A DNA stretch of 64,000 nt from Microlunatus kandeliicorticis (GCF_014137855.1 NZ_JACGWT010000003.1:372001-436000); one strand, 5' to 3'; positions 38,877 to 50,116 are shown, counted from the first letter of the stretch. The notes: generated by a model from the letters alone, not told the origin. Numbers and translations are program-made.

Positions 38877-39743
38877 TCAGGTCCGCGCCCGCGGCCCCGG
38901 GGTCACCGGCAGCCGCTCGGCGATCCGGGCGAACGCCGCCACGTCGAGCGTCTCGCCCCGTGCCGTCGGGTCGACCCCGGCGGCGGTCAGCGCCTCGCTG
39001 GCGGCGGCCGACGAGCCGGCCAGCCCGGCCAGCGCCGAGCGGAGCATCTTGCGGCGCTGGGCGAACGCGGCGTCGATCACCGCGAACACGTGGGCGCGGT
39101 CGGCGGTGGTCTCCGGCGGCGGTCGGCGGGTGATCCGGACCAGCCCGGACTCGACGTTGGGGACCGGCCAGAACACCGCGGCCGGGACCGACCCGACCCG
39201 GGCGGTCTCGGCCCACCAGGCCATCTTGGCCGAGGGCACGCCGTAGGTCCGCGACCCCGGGCCGGCGGCCAACCGGTCGGCCACCTCGGCCTGCACCATC
39301 ACCAGCCCGTGACGCCAGTCCGGGAAGGTCTCCAGCAGGTGCAGCAGCACCGGCACCGAGACGTTGTAGGGCAGGTTGGCCACCACCCGGGTCGGCGTCC
39401 GTGGCAGCGTCCGGACCGCCAGCGCGTCCGCGGTGACCACGGTCAGGGCGTCGGCGTGCTCGGGGCTCCGGTCGGCCACGGTGGCCGGGAGCGCGCCGGC
39501 CAGCAGCTCGTCGATCTCCACCGCGACCACCCCGGCCGCCGCGTCGAGCAGGGCCAGGGTCAGTGACCCCAGCCCGGGGCCGATCTCCAGCACCACGTCG
39601 TCGGCGGTCACCCCGGCCGTGGTCACGATCCGGCGGACCGTGTTGGCGTCGACGACGAAGTTCTGCCCGCGCTGCTTGGTCGGCCGCAGCCCGAGCCGGG
39701 TGGCGAGCTCGCGGACCGACCGCGGGTCGAGCAGACGCGTCAC
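38877..39743 (-). CDS. rsmA: 16S rRNA (adenine1518-N6/adenine1519-N6)-dimethyltransferase
   Basis: A 288-residue KsgA/RsmA protein. [20 protein letters not shown] is the N-terminal signature, [20 protein letters not shown] the SAM motif I, and [19 protein letters not shown] contains the NLPY catalytic motif. [17 protein letters not shown] is the conserved C-terminal linker. It dimethylates the two adjacent adenines of helix 45. The GTG at 39743 starts the protein at the expected place; upstream in-frame sequence is low-complexity. Confidence 0.95.
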   Translation of the reverse strand: MTRLLDPRSVRELATRLGLRPTKQRGQNFVVDANTVRRIVTTAGVTADDVVLEIGPGLGSLTLALLDAAAGVVAVEIDELLAGALPATVADRSPEHADALTVVTADALAVRTLPRTPTRVVANLPYNVSVPVLLHLLETFPDWRHGLVMVQAEVADRLAAGPGSRTYGVPSAKMAWWAETARVGSVPAAVFWPVPNVESGLVRITRRPPPETTADRAHVFAVIDAAFAQRRKMLRSALAGLAGSSAAASEALTAAGVDPTARGETLDVAAFARIAERLPVTPGPRART

Positions 39744-39787
39744 GGACGCCAGTGGATCACACGGCGGACGGCGACCGGGAACGGCGA

Positions 39788-39822
39788 CGGGACACGCCCC
39801 GAGTGACTCGGTGCGTGTCCCG
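39788..39822 (-). terminator. hairpin between rpfB and rsmA
   Basis: CGGGACACGC and GCGTGTCCCG pair perfectly (10 bp), and CGAG-TGA-CTCG continues the stem inside, giving a 35-nt near-perfect hairpin. It starts 25 bases after the rpfB stop codon and should end the rpfB transcript. Confidence 0.75.
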
Positions 39823-39846
39823 CAGCGCGTGTTCGGGGCCGGAGGC

Positions 39847-41157
<1,311 letters not shown>

Positions 41158-41826
41158 TCACACCGGCCCCTTTCCACCGCTGCATTCATCGGACCAGTGC
41201 GCGTGGTGGATCACCTCCGAGCGCGGCCGCCGGCCGCGACGCGCGGCGGACCCGGCCGCGCCCGGGCTCGTCGCGGGGTGGCCGAGCGTGACCACACCGA
41301 CCAGCGCACGATCGTGCGGCACCCCGAAGTGGCCGGCCACCGGACCGACGGCCGCCTCGGGAACCCCGGCGAACGCCGCCCCGAGCCCGGCGTCGACGGC
41401 GGCGTAGAGCAGCGCCTGGACGCTCATCCCGGCGTCGACCCACCAGTAGGGCACCGACCACGGCAGCTGACCCGGCGCCCGGCCGTCACGGGCCGACGCC
41501 GGCCGCTTGTCGGGCTCGGCGTAGCGGGCCCGGTAGGCGGCCTCGGAGGTCCACACCAGCACCAGCACTGGCGCCGAGCTCATCCCGGCCAGCCAGCGGT
41601 CCGGCGGCCCGCCCGCGCCGGGTGCGCCTGCGACCCCCAGCCGCCAGAACGCCGCCCGGTCGGCGTCGGCGGTCAGCACCAGCAGCGCGACGCCCTGGCT
41701 GAACCCGGCCGACGGCGTCCGCCGGGCCGCCTCGAGCACCGTCTCCAGCACCGCCGGGTTCACCGTGCGGTCCGGGTCGTAGGCGCGCACCATCCGGCGG
41801 CGGCGGACGACATCGCCGAACTCCAT
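41158..41826 (-). CDS. nitroreductase-family flavoprotein
   Basis: A 222-residue protein. FGDVVRRRRMVRAYDPDRTV is the FMN phosphate-binding N-terminal motif of nitroreductases, ARRTPSAGFSQGVALLVL the second FMN motif, and WVDAGMSVQALLYAAVDAGL and LVGVVTLGHP complete the fold. It should reduce nitro, quinone or related substrates with NAD(P)H; the true substrate is unknown. The C-terminal 35 residues are basic and poorly conserved. The ATG lies 13 bases after the tatD stop, so the two are co-transcribed. Confidence 0.88.
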   Translation of the reverse strand: MEFGDVVRRRRMVRAYDPDRTVNPAVLETVLEAARRTPSAGFSQGVALLVLTADADRAAFWRLGVAGAPGAGGPPDRWLAGMSSAPVLVLVWTSEAAYRARYAEPDKRPASARDGRAPGQLPWSVPYWWVDAGMSVQALLYAAVDAGLGAAFAGVPEAAVGPVAGHFGVPHDRALVGVVTLGHPATSPGAAGSAARRGRRPRSEVIHHAHWSDECSGGKGPV

Positions 41827-41838
41827 CCCGGTCGCCGG

Positions 41839-42759
41839 TCAGCCGGCCGACGGCCAGGGGCCGCCGAAGGCCGCCGAGGTGTTGGCGTCGAGTGCCCGGC
41901 AGACCTCGGCCAGGTCGGTGCCGAGCGTCTCGGCGATCACCCGGGCGGTGTGCGGGATCAGATAGGAGGCGTTCGGCCGTCCGCGGTAGGGCTCGGGGGT
42001 CAGGTAGGGCGCGTCGGTCTCGGTCAGCACCCGGTCGAGCGGGGTGATCCGGAGCGCCTCGCGGAGCGCACCGGCGTTCTTGAAGGTCACCGTGCCGGCG
42101 AAGGACAGGTAGGCGCCGCGGTCGAGACAGGCCCGGGCCACGTCGGCGTCACCGGAGAAGCAGTGCATCACCCACCGCTCCGGCACCCCCTCGGCGTCGA
42201 CCACCGCGAGCACGTCGTCGTGGGCGTCGCGGTCGTGGACGACCACCGTCCGGCCGTGCGTCCGGGCGATGGCCAGGTGGCGGGCGAACGACTCCCGCTG
42301 GGTGCGCCGGCCGTCGTCCTCGCGGGTGCGGAAGTAGTCCAGCCCGGTCTCCCCCACCGCCCGCACCACGGGGTCACCGGCCAGCGCGTCGATCGCGGCC
42401 AGCGCCTCCTCCAGGGCGTCCGGGCCGTTCTCGGCCAGCCGGGCCGCGTCGTTGGGGTGCACGGCGACGGCGGCCACCACCGAGGGCCAGGTCCGGGCCG
42501 CCTCCACGGCCCACCGGGACCCGGCGACGTCGCAGCCGACCTGGACGATCCGGGTCACCCCGACCGACGCGGCGGCCGCGACCGCCGCGGCCGGATCGAG
42601 GTCGGTGCGTCCGTCGGCGACGTCGAGGTGACAGTGGCTGTCGGCCACCGGCGCGGGCAGCGGTTCGGGACGGGCCGGGCGCTCGAGGTTGCGGCGTCGG
42701 CCGGTCTCGTCGGTGCCGGCGCGGCGCTCACGCGGCGCCGGCGGCTGGGCGGTGCTCAC
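41839..42759 (-). CDS. tatD: TatD-family metal-dependent deoxyribonuclease
   Basis: A 306-residue TIM-barrel hydrolase. Metal ligands: VADSHCHLDVADG (HxH), GETGLDYFR (Glu), HCFSGDADVAR (His) and TETDAPYLTPEP (Asp). The usual VIHxR is VVHDRDAHDDVL. TatD acts as a 3'-5' DNase in repair; in actinomycetes it lies between rsmI and rpfB, as here. An Arg/Pro-rich N-terminal extension of about 38 residues precedes the first metal motif. The start is GTG. Confidence 0.94.
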   Translation of the reverse strand: MSTAQPPAPRERRAGTDETGRRRNLERPARPEPLPAPVADSHCHLDVADGRTDLDPAAAVAAAASVGVTRIVQVGCDVAGSRWAVEAARTWPSVVAAVAVHPNDAARLAENGPDALEEALAAIDALAGDPVVRAVGETGLDYFRTREDDGRRTQRESFARHLAIARTHGRTVVVHDRDAHDDVLAVVDAEGVPERWVMHCFSGDADVARACLDRGAYLSFAGTVTFKNAGALREALRITPLDRVLTETDAPYLTPEPYRGRPNASYLIPHTARVIAETLGTDLAEVCRALDANTSAAFGGPWPSAG

Positions 42760-42806
42760 CGGCCCAGCCTAGGAAGCTCCGCTCCGCGGGCTCGGGGGTG
42801 TGGCGA

Positions 42807-43034
42807 TCAGTGGGCGGCGAGCCCGCTCCACCGGAGCACGGTGGGGCGGCCGCCGACGTGCTCGACGGCCGGGGCCGCCGGTCGCTGCAGCTGGCGGACC
42901 CGCTCGCGGAGCCGGAGTCGCGCCGGCGAGGTCACCACCGACCCGGGGACGGCCGCGGGAACGGTCTCGGCGGTGCCGGTCTGGGTGGGCTTGGTCTGGA
43001 TGGGCTCGGCCTGGGTGGGCTGGGACTGGGTCAT
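42807..43034 (-). CDS. small hypothetical protein, Gln/Thr/Pro-rich N-terminus
   Basis: A 75-residue protein. The first 25 residues are low-complexity (TQSQPTQAEPIQTKPTQT) and the rest is basic (SPARLRLRERVRQLQRPA), ending VGGRPTVLRWSGLAAH. The ATG has CCGGAG six bases upstream, which is the main support. I do not recognise it. The codon pattern of the repeat region (tandem CAGACC/CAGCCC-like units) suggests slippage-prone DNA. It is between rsmI and tatD on the same strand and fills a gap that would otherwise be about 440 bases. Confidence 0.5.
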   Translation of the reverse strand: MTQSQPTQAEPIQTKPTQTGTAETVPAAVPGSVVTSPARLRLRERVRQLQRPAAPAVEHVGGRPTVLRWSGLAAH

Positions 43035-43198
43035 GGTCACTCCGGCGGTTCGGGCGGGCGGGTGGAGGGCCGGCGCCTCGGTGCGGTCCGGATCCCGACG
43101 CTCACAGCCTGCCCCCGCCGACCAAGCCTCCGCCCGGCGCGAGCTTCGGATTCGGCCAGCGTTAACGCAGGATTTCCCGGGCCGAAACACGCCGCCGG

Positions 43199-44071
43199 TC
43201 AGGCCCGGGCGCGACGGGCGGCGAGCACCGCCTCGTAGAGCTCGTTGCGGGCCACGCCGGTCCGCTCGGCCACCGCGGTCACCGCCGGTTTGAGCCGTTC
43301 GCCGCCGGCCACCGCGGTCTCGACCTCGGCCACGGCGGCGTCCGGATCGACCACCGCCGGTGGTGCTCCGCCGACCACCACGGTGATCTCGCCGCGCACG
43401 CCGTCGGCCGCCCAGGCGGCCAGCGCTGACAGCGGGCCGCGGCGGACCTCCTCCCAGGTCTTGGTCAGCTCCCGGCAGACCGCGGCCGGCCGGTCCGGCC
43501 CGAGCGTCTCGGCCATCGCGGTCAGGGTGGCGGCCAGCCGGTGCGGCGCCTCGAAGAGGATCAGCGTCCGTGGCTCGTCGGCCAGCGCCCGCAGGGCCCG
43601 GTCGCGCTCGCCCGCGCGGCGGGGCAGGAAGCCCTCGAAGCAGAACCGGTCGACCGGGAGACCCGAGACGGCCAGCGCGGTGAGCACGGCCGATGGCCCG
43701 GGCACCGCGGTGACCGGCAGCCCGGCCGCGACCGCCGCGGTGACCAGCCGGTAGCCGGGGTCGGAGACCGACGGCATCCCGGCGTCGGTGACCACCAGCA
43801 CCCGCGATCCGGACCCGACCGCGGACACCAGCTCGGCGGTCCGGGCCGCCTCGTTGCCCTCGAAGTAGGACACCAGCCGGGCCCCGGTGGAGACACCGAG
43901 CCGGTCCAGCAGCGCCCGGAACCGGCGGGTGTCCTCGGCGGCGATGACGTCGGCACCGGCCAGCTCGGCGAGCAGCCGCGGGCTGGCGTCCCCGGCGTCG
44001 CCGATCGGGGTCGCGGCCAGCACCACCGCCGCGTGCGGTCGCTCGGGCGGGGTGTCGTGGGCCACCCGCAC
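43199..44071 (-). CDS. rsmI: 16S rRNA (cytidine1402-2'-O)-methyltransferase
   Basis: A 290-residue tetrapyrrole-methylase-fold protein. [19 protein letters not shown] is the RsmI start motif (ATPIGN variant), [20 protein letters not shown] the second, [20 protein letters not shown] and [20 protein letters not shown] the SAM-binding core, and FEGFLPRR follows. It methylates C1402 in the ribosomal P site. The C-terminal region ([20 protein letters not shown]) is the usual HTH-like end. It is divergent from the mannosyltransferase gene, as in mycobacteria. Confidence 0.94.
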   Translation of the reverse strand: MRVAHDTPPERPHAAVVLAATPIGDAGDASPRLLAELAGADVIAAEDTRRFRALLDRLGVSTGARLVSYFEGNEAARTAELVSAVGSGSRVLVVTDAGMPSVSDPGYRLVTAAVAAGLPVTAVPGPSAVLTALAVSGLPVDRFCFEGFLPRRAGERDRALRALADEPRTLILFEAPHRLAATLTAMAETLGPDRPAAVCRELTKTWEEVRRGPLSALAAWAADGVRGEITVVVGGAPPAVVDPDAAVAEVETAVAGGERLKPAVTAVAERTGVARNELYEAVLAARRARA

Positions 44072-44175
44072 AGCCTGTCACCGCCCGGCCACCGGGCCCA
44101 CCGGCGCGCCCGGACACCCGCTCGCCGCGTTCCGCAGGACCGGGCCGGCTCAGGTCGGCTCCCTACTATGACCCG

Positions 44176-45816
44176 GTGACGCACGAGGCCCTGCTGGCCG
44201 AGCAGACCCGGCCGGCACCCCCCGAGCCCCGGGCGGACGTGCCGACCGCGGCGCCGCCTCCGCCCCGCACGGTCGACCGGCTCCGCGACCCGATGCCGTC
44301 CGACGCCCTGCTCAGCTGGGTGCTGACCGTGGCCGTCACCGCGCTGGCCTTCGCGATCCGGCTGGTCCACCTGGGCCGGCCGAGCCGGCTGGTCTTCGAC
44401 GAGACCTACTACGCCAAGGACGCCTACTCGCTGCTCAAGTACGGCTACGAGCGCAACTGGCCCCAGGACGCCAACGCCTCGATCGTCGCCGGCCACCCGG
44501 ACGTGATGCTCAAGACGGCCGAGTTCGTCGTGCACCCGCCGGTCGGGAAGTGGCTGATCGCCTCCGGCGAGGCGATCTTCGGGATGAACTCGTTCGGCTG
44601 GCGGTTCGCCTCGCTGGTCTTCGGCTGCCTGCTGATCGCCGTGCTGATCCGGCTGGTCCGGCGGATCAGCCGCAACACGGTGATCGGCTGCCTGGCCGGC
44701 GTGCTGCTCACCTTCGACGGGCTGCACTTCGTGATGTCCCGGACCGCGCTGCTCGACATCTTCCTGGCCTTCTTCCTGGTCGCCGCGGTGGCCTGCCTGG
44801 CGGTCGACCGCGACTGGTTCCGCGACCGGTTGGCCCGCGCGATCGAACGCTCCGGCGGCGCCGACCTCGCCCGCCGCTTCGGACCGGCACAGCTCTGGCG
44901 GCCCTGGCGGCTGGCCGCCGGCGTCTGCTTCGGGCTGGCGCTCGGGACGAAGTGGAACGCGCTCTACGTGCTCGCCGCGTTCGCGCTGCTCACGCTGGCC
45001 TGGGACGTCGGCGCCCGCCGGCTGGCCGGTGCCGGCCCCCGGGCCTGGTGGGCGGTGCTCCGCGACGGCGTGCCCGCCTTCGTCTACCTGGTCGTCGTCT
45101 CGGTGGTGGTCTACGTCGCCACCTGGACCGGCTGGCTGACCACCTCCGGCGGCTACGACCGCGACTGGGGCGCGCAGAACCCGCAGGCCACCACCACCCG
45201 GCTGCTCGGAGCGCCGCTGGCCTCGCTGCTGCACTTCACGAAGGACATCTACGCCTTCCACACCGGCAGCTACATCGACAGCCAGACCCACACCTACGCC
45301 GCCAACCCGTGGGGCTGGCTGATCCTGGCCCGGCCGATCGGCATCGACGCGGTCAACGGCATCAAGCCCGGCACCGACGGCTGCCTCGGGCCGGACAACT
45401 GCCTGCGGGTGATCAGCGGGATCGGCACCCCGGCGCTGTGGTGGGGCGCCGTCTTCGCGCTGATCGCGGCGGCGATCCTGTGGATCGGCGGCCGCGACTG
45501 GCGGTTCGGGATCCCGGTGGTCGGGGTGCTGAGCGCCTGGCTGCCCTGGTTCCAGTACACCGCCCGGCCGCTGTTCTTCTTCTACGCGATCGCGATCATC
45601 CCGTTCTCGGTGGCCGCGGTGGCGATGGCGCTCGGGCTGCTGGTCGGCCCGGCCCGGCCGGCCGACCCCCGCCGGCGGCTGTGGGGTGGCGTGGCCGCCG
45701 GGGTTTTCGTCGCGCTGGTGTTGGCGAATTTCGCCTACCTCTACCCCATCCTCACCGACCAGCTGCTGCCCTACCCGTCCTGGCTGTCCCGGATGTGGTT
45801 CCGCAGCTGGATCTGA
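44176..45816 (+). CDS. pmt: dolichyl-phosphate-mannose-protein mannosyltransferase
   Basis: A 546-residue membrane protein with about 11 helices. After a 40-residue Pro-rich N-terminus, the first outer loop shows the GT39 catalytic acid motif VFDETYYAKDAYSLLKYG. HPPVGKWLIASGEAIFGMN and WRFASLVFGCLLIAV follow, then SRTALLDIFLAFF. It transfers mannose from polyprenyl phosphate to Ser/Thr of secreted proteins (Rv1002c in M. tuberculosis, from memory). The start is GTG. It is divergent from rsmI with a 104-bp gap and is the last gene of the conserved block. Confidence 0.93.
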   Translation: MTHEALLAEQTRPAPPEPRADVPTAAPPPPRTVDRLRDPMPSDALLSWVLTVAVTALAFAIRLVHLGRPSRLVFDETYYAKDAYSLLKYGYERNWPQDANASIVAGHPDVMLKTAEFVVHPPVGKWLIASGEAIFGMNSFGWRFASLVFGCLLIAVLIRLVRRISRNTVIGCLAGVLLTFDGLHFVMSRTALLDIFLAFFLVAAVACLAVDRDWFRDRLARAIERSGGADLARRFGPAQLWRPWRLAAGVCFGLALGTKWNALYVLAAFALLTLAWDVGARRLAGAGPRAWWAVLRDGVPAFVYLVVVSVVVYVATWTGWLTTSGGYDRDWGAQNPQATTTRLLGAPLASLLHFTKDIYAFHTGSYIDSQTHTYAANPWGWLILARPIGIDAVNGIKPGTDGCLGPDNCLRVISGIGTPALWWGAVFALIAAAILWIGGRDWRFGIPVVGVLSAWLPWFQYTARPLFFFYAIAIIPFSVAAVAMALGLLVGPARPADPRRRLWGGVAAGVFVALVLANFAYLYPILTDQLLPYPSWLSRMWFRSWI

Positions 45817-45991
45817 GGCACAGAGCCGTCGGGGCCTGGGATTTTGCTGTGTTGCGACGAGGTGACAACCAGACCCTTGCTGGCTGAAGCTTTGTCGACC
45901 GCAGTTAGAGTCTGGCGGTGGTCGCCCGGCCCGGCACGCCGCCGCGCCCGGTCACGACGGCCACCCGCCTCGGGGAAAGGACACCGCGTCG

Positions 45992-46975
45992 ATGGGTAGA
46001 TACCTCGTCCGGCGACTGATCAACTACATCATCTTGTTGTTCGTCGCCATCTCGCTGGCCTACCTGCTGGCGGCGACCGCGCTGAACCCGCGGGCGCTCT
46101 ACGAGGTCCGCAACCCGCCGCTCCCGCCGGCGTCGATCGAGGCGTCGCTGCGGCAGTACAACCTGAGCGACAAGGTGCCGATCCTCGAGCGCTACTGGAT
46201 CTGGCTCAAGGGCGTCCTGTTCCACTGGAACTGGGGCTACAGCCCCACCGGCATCCCGGTCGGCCCGGAGGTGGCCCGGCGGATCGGGGTCAGCACCCGG
46301 CTGCTGGTGCTCGGCACCTTCATCGGCATCATCAGCGGTGTCGCCGCGGGTGCCTGGAGCGCGGTCCGGCAGTACGGCGTCCGGGACCGGGTGCTCACCG
46401 TGATCTCGCTGATCCTGCTCTCCACGCCGACCTTCGTCAGCGCGACGATCCTGATCATCCTGGCCACCGACTTCAACAACTCCACCGGGATCCCGTTCTT
46501 CGAGTTCACCGGCGAGACCGGGCAACAGGGCACCGAACCACTGGCCTGGCTGTGGGACCGGCTCCAGCACCTGTTGTTACCCACGCTGGTGCTGGTGATG
46601 GTCAACTTCCCGTTCTTCGTCCGGATCCAGCGCAACCTGATGCTCGACTCGCTGGGCGCCGACTACGTCCGGACCGCACGGGCCAAGGGCCTGCGCAAGG
46701 AGCGCGCGGTGATGAAGCACGCGCTGCGGACCTCGCTGATCCCCACCGGCACCTACTTCGCCTTCAGCGTGGCCACGCTGTTCACCGGCGCCGCGTTCAC
46801 CGAGACGATCTTCTCGTTCAACGGGTTGGGTCAGTACGGCGTCACCACGATCAGCGGCAACGACGTCAACGGCACCGTCGCGGTCACCGCGTTCAGCGGC
46901 GTCTGCGTGCTGGTCGGCGCGATGCTCTCCGACGTGATGGTGGCGATCCTCGACCCGCGGGTGAGGCTGAGCTGA
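45992..46975 (+). CDS. peptide ABC transporter permease, DppB-like
   Basis: A 327-residue permease. GRYLVRRLINYIILLFVAIS is the typical first helix; the EAA loop is DYVRTARAKGLRKERAVMKH (about residues 223-242), and about six helices are visible. It forms the channel with the next permease for import of oligo- or dipeptides. Codon 196 (46577-46579) is TTA, the only TTA codon I noticed in a predicted gene of this window. The gene heads a four-gene operon; GGGGAAAGGA lies upstream. TAGAGT at 45906-45911 is a possible -10. Confidence 0.93.
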   Translation: MGRYLVRRLINYIILLFVAISLAYLLAATALNPRALYEVRNPPLPPASIEASLRQYNLSDKVPILERYWIWLKGVLFHWNWGYSPTGIPVGPEVARRIGVSTRLLVLGTFIGIISGVAAGAWSAVRQYGVRDRVLTVISLILLSTPTFVSATILIILATDFNNSTGIPFFEFTGETGQQGTEPLAWLWDRLQHLLLPTLVLVMVNFPFFVRIQRNLMLDSLGADYVRTARAKGLRKERAVMKHALRTSLIPTGTYFAFSVATLFTGAAFTETIFSFNGLGQYGVTTISGNDVNGTVAVTAFSGVCVLVGAMLSDVMVAILDPRVRLS

Positions 46976-47024
46976 TGTCCCCGACGCGTTCCCAGACCGT
47001 GCCGACCCGAGGAGAGTGGGCCTC

Positions 47025-47984
47025 ATGAGCGAGCAACTGATCGGCGAGCAGGTCGTCGCCGCGGAGCTCTCGGGCGAGACCGACAACCCGACGCCGGAGG
47101 AGCAGCGCAGCGGCAAGCGGCTCAACCGCCGGCAGCTGATCGTCCGCCGGTTCCTGCGGAACAAGACCGCGGTGGTCGGCCTGGTCGTCTTCCTGCTGCT
47201 CGCGCTGCTGGCCATCGTCGGCCCCTACGTCACGCCATGGGGCTGGGACCAGATCGACGACAGCTCGTTCCTCTCGCCGCCGAGCGCGAGCCACTGGCTC
47301 GGCACCACCCAGGAGGGCCGCGACGTGCTCGCCCTCACCATCAAGGGTCTGAGCAAGTCGATGCTGGTCGGCGTGCTGGTGGCGCTGCTGTCCACCTCGA
47401 TGGCCGCGCTGGTCGGCTCGGTGGCCGCCTACTTCGGCATGATCGTCGAGAAGACGCTGCTGTGGATCATCGACCTGCTGCTGGTCATCCCCTCGTTCCT
47501 GATCATCGCGGTGATCAGCACCGGCGGTCCGCAGGGCGCCTACTCCTGGCTGCTGCTGGTCCTCCTGCTCGCCGCCTTCGGCTGGATGCTGACCGCCCGC
47601 GTGGTCCGCAGCCTGACCCTCGCCCTCAAGGACCTCGACTACGTCCAGGCAGCCCGGTTCATGAGCGTGCCGGCCCCGACGATCATCGTCCGGCACATCC
47701 TGCCCAACATCTCCTCGCTGCTGGTCGTCGACGCCACCCTGAACGTGGGCGGGGCGATCCTCGGCGAGACCGGACTGAGCTACTTCGGCTTCGGCATCCA
47801 GCCGCCGGACACCTCGCTCGGCACCCTGATCGCCGACGGCCAGAGCAGCGCCACGGTGTTCCCGTGGATCTTCCTGTCCCCGGCGATCCTGCTGGTGATC
47901 ATCGTGCTGAGCGTCAACGCCATCGGCGACGGCCTGCGCGACGCACTCGACCCCAACTCCGGCGCCAGTGGGAGGGCGATGTGA
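47025..47984 (+). CDS. peptide ABC transporter permease, DppC-like
   Basis: A 319-residue permease. A 45-residue cytoplasmic N-terminus leads to RRFLRNKTAVVGLVVFLLLA, typical of DppC/OppC; SHWLGTTQEGRDVLALTIKG is the family's GTDxxGRDV motif, and DYVQAARFMSVPAPTIIVRH is the EAA loop. I chose the ATG at 47025 over a GTG three codons upstream because GGAGAG lies about 12 bases before it. It pairs with the preceding permease, and its stop overlaps the ATPase gene start (GTGA). Confidence 0.93.
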   Translation: MSEQLIGEQVVAAELSGETDNPTPEEQRSGKRLNRRQLIVRRFLRNKTAVVGLVVFLLLALLAIVGPYVTPWGWDQIDDSSFLSPPSASHWLGTTQEGRDVLALTIKGLSKSMLVGVLVALLSTSMAALVGSVAAYFGMIVEKTLLWIIDLLLVIPSFLIIAVISTGGPQGAYSWLLLVLLLAAFGWMLTARVVRSLTLALKDLDYVQAARFMSVPAPTIIVRHILPNISSLLVVDATLNVGGAILGETGLSYFGFGIQPPDTSLGTLIADGQSSATVFPWIFLSPAILLVIIVLSVNAIGDGLRDALDPNSGASGRAM

Positions 47985-50116
47985 GCACCGACACCACCGA
48001 CCGGTCGACCGCGACCGCGGCCCCGCGGAAGCAGCGGCGCACCACCGAGGGCACGGTCCTCACGGTCCGCGACCTCAACGTCACGTTCCCGAGCGAGGCC
48101 GGTCCGGTCAAGGCCGTCCGCGGCCTCAACTTCGACCTCGCCGCCGGCGAGACGATGGCCATCGTCGGCGAGTCCGGCTCGGGCAAGTCGGTCAGCTCCT
48201 ACGCGATGATGGGGCTGCTGCCGCAGAACGCGCGGATCACCGGCTCGGTCAAGCTGCACGGCGACGAGATCCTCAACCTCGACGACGCCCGGATGTCGCG
48301 GATCCGCGGCCGCGAGCTGGCGATCATCTTCCAGGACCCGCTGTCGGCGCTGACCCCGGTCTACTCGATCGGCGACCAGATCGTCGAGGCGATCCGCACC
48401 CACGACAAGTCGGTGCCCAAGGCCAAGGCGATGAACCGCGCCGTCGAGCTGCTCGACCTGGTCGGCATTCCCAACCCGCAGGTCCGGGTGCGGTCCTTCC
48501 CGCACGAGTTCTCCGGCGGGATGCGGCAGCGCGCGATGATCGCGATGGCGATCGCCAACGACCCCGACGTGATCATCGCCGACGAGCCGACGACGGCCCT
48601 CGACGTGACCATCCAGGCGCAGGTGCTCGAGGTGCTCAAGACCGCGCAGCGGGAGACCGGTGCCGCGATGATCATGATCACCCACGACCTCGGCGTGGTG
48701 GCCGGGATCGCCGACCGGGTGACCGTCATGTACGCCGGTCGGCCGGTCGAGCAGGGCAGCGTCGACGAGATCTTCTACGCACCGCGGATGCCGTACACCA
48801 TCGGGCTGCTGGGCGCCGTCCCGCGGCTCGACGCCAGCGAGAAGCAGCCGCTGGCCAGCCTCGAGGGCAACCCGCCGTCGGTGGTCAACCTGCCGCCCGG
48901 GTGCCCGTTCGCCCCGCGCTGCCCGATGCACCAGCCGGACTGCCTGACCGCCGAGCCGCCGCTGGTCCCGACCGACCGTCCCGCGCACACCGCGGCCTGC
49001 ATCTACTCCGACACGATCGCCACCCGGGAGCTCGGCTACGCCGACATCTTCCCGGTGCCCGACCTGCGGCCGTCCAGCCTGGAGCAGGCCCCCCGCGAGA
49101 GCCGGCCGACCGTGCTCGAGCTGCAGGACCTGCACCGGCACTACCCGCTGATGAAGGGGGCGATCTTCCGCCGCCGGGTCGGCACCGTCTACGCCGTCGA
49201 CGGCATCGACCTGGAGATCCGCAAGGGCGAGACCCTCGGCCTGGTGGGCGAGTCCGGCTGCGGCAAGAGCACCACGCTGCTCGAGGTGCTGCAGCTGAAG
49301 CCGCCGACCGAGGGCAACGTCGTCGTGCTGGGCAAGGACGTCCGGGAGATCAGGAGCGGGGCGGAGCGGCGCGAGCTGCGTCGGGACCTGCAGGTCGTCT
49401 TCCAGGACCCGATGGCCTCGCTCGATCCCCGGCTGCCGGTCTTCGACATCATCGCCGAGCCGATGACCGTGCAGAAGATGGACAAGCAGGCGGTCGAGAA
49501 GCGGGTCCGTGAGCTGATGGCGCTCGTCGGTCTCGAGCCGAGCCACGCCGACCGCTATCCCCAGCACTTCTCCGGTGGACAGCGGCAGCGCATCGGCATC
49601 GCCCGGGCCCTCGCGCTCGAGCCGAAGCTGCTGGTGCTCGACGAGCCGGTCTCCGCGCTCGACGTGTCCATCCAGGCCGGCGTGATCAACCTGCTCGACG
49701 AGCTCAAGACCCGCCTCGGTCTCTCCTACCTGTTCGTCGCGCACGACCTTTCCGTGGTGCGGCACATCGCCGACCGGGTGGCCGTGATGTACCTCGGCAA
49801 GCTGGTGGAGGTGGGTGACGTGGACCGGGTGTTCGACCACCCGACCCACCCGTACACCCAGGCCCTGCTGTCGGCCATCCCGCTGCCGGACCCGGAGAAG
49901 GAGCGCAGCCGGCAACGGATCCTGCTCACCGGTGACCTGCCGAGCCCGGCGAACCCGCCGTCGGGGTGCAAGTTCCGCACCCGCTGCCCGAAGTTCCAGA
50001 CGCTGTCGGAGTCGCAGCAGCAGCTGTGCATCGACACGCCGCCGGACCTCTTCGACCTCGGGGTGCCCGATCACCGCTCGGCCTGCCACTACAACGCCGA
50101 GCTGCAGGTCATCTGA
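47981..50116 (+). CDS. fused double ATPase of the peptide ABC importer (DppD-DppF)
   Basis: A 711-residue protein with two oligopeptide-type ATPases in one chain. NBD1: GESGSGKS (about 64), FSGGMRQRAMIAMA, VIIADEPTTALD, and an Oligo_HPY end with PPGCPFAPRCPMHQPDC. NBD2: GESGCGKST (about 422), FSGGQRQRIGIARAL, LLVLDEPVSALD, ending PSGCKFRTRCPKFQ. Both sites keep all catalytic residues. The fusion replaces the usual dppD and dppF genes and fixes 1:1 pairing. The GTG start overlaps the permease stop by four bases. Confidence 0.95.
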   Translation: MSTDTTDRSTATAAPRKQRRTTEGTVLTVRDLNVTFPSEAGPVKAVRGLNFDLAAGETMAIVGESGSGKSVSSYAMMGLLPQNARITGSVKLHGDEILNLDDARMSRIRGRELAIIFQDPLSALTPVYSIGDQIVEAIRTHDKSVPKAKAMNRAVELLDLVGIPNPQVRVRSFPHEFSGGMRQRAMIAMAIANDPDVIIADEPTTALDVTIQAQVLEVLKTAQRETGAAMIMITHDLGVVAGIADRVTVMYAGRPVEQGSVDEIFYAPRMPYTIGLLGAVPRLDASEKQPLASLEGNPPSVVNLPPGCPFAPRCPMHQPDCLTAEPPLVPTDRPAHTAACIYSDTIATRELGYADIFPVPDLRPSSLEQAPRESRPTVLELQDLHRHYPLMKGAIFRRRVGTVYAVDGIDLEIRKGETLGLVGESGCGKSTTLLEVLQLKPPTEGNVVVLGKDVREIRSGAERRELRRDLQVVFQDPMASLDPRLPVFDIIAEPMTVQKMDKQAVEKRVRELMALVGLEPSHADRYPQHFSGGQRQRIGIARALALEPKLLVLDEPVSALDVSIQAGVINLLDELKTRLGLSYLFVAHDLSVVRHIADRVAVMYLGKLVEVGDVDRVFDHPTHPYTQALLSAIPLPDPEKERSRQRILLTGDLPSPANPPSGCKFRTRCPKFQTLSESQQQLCIDTPPDLFDLGVPDHRSACHYNAELQVI

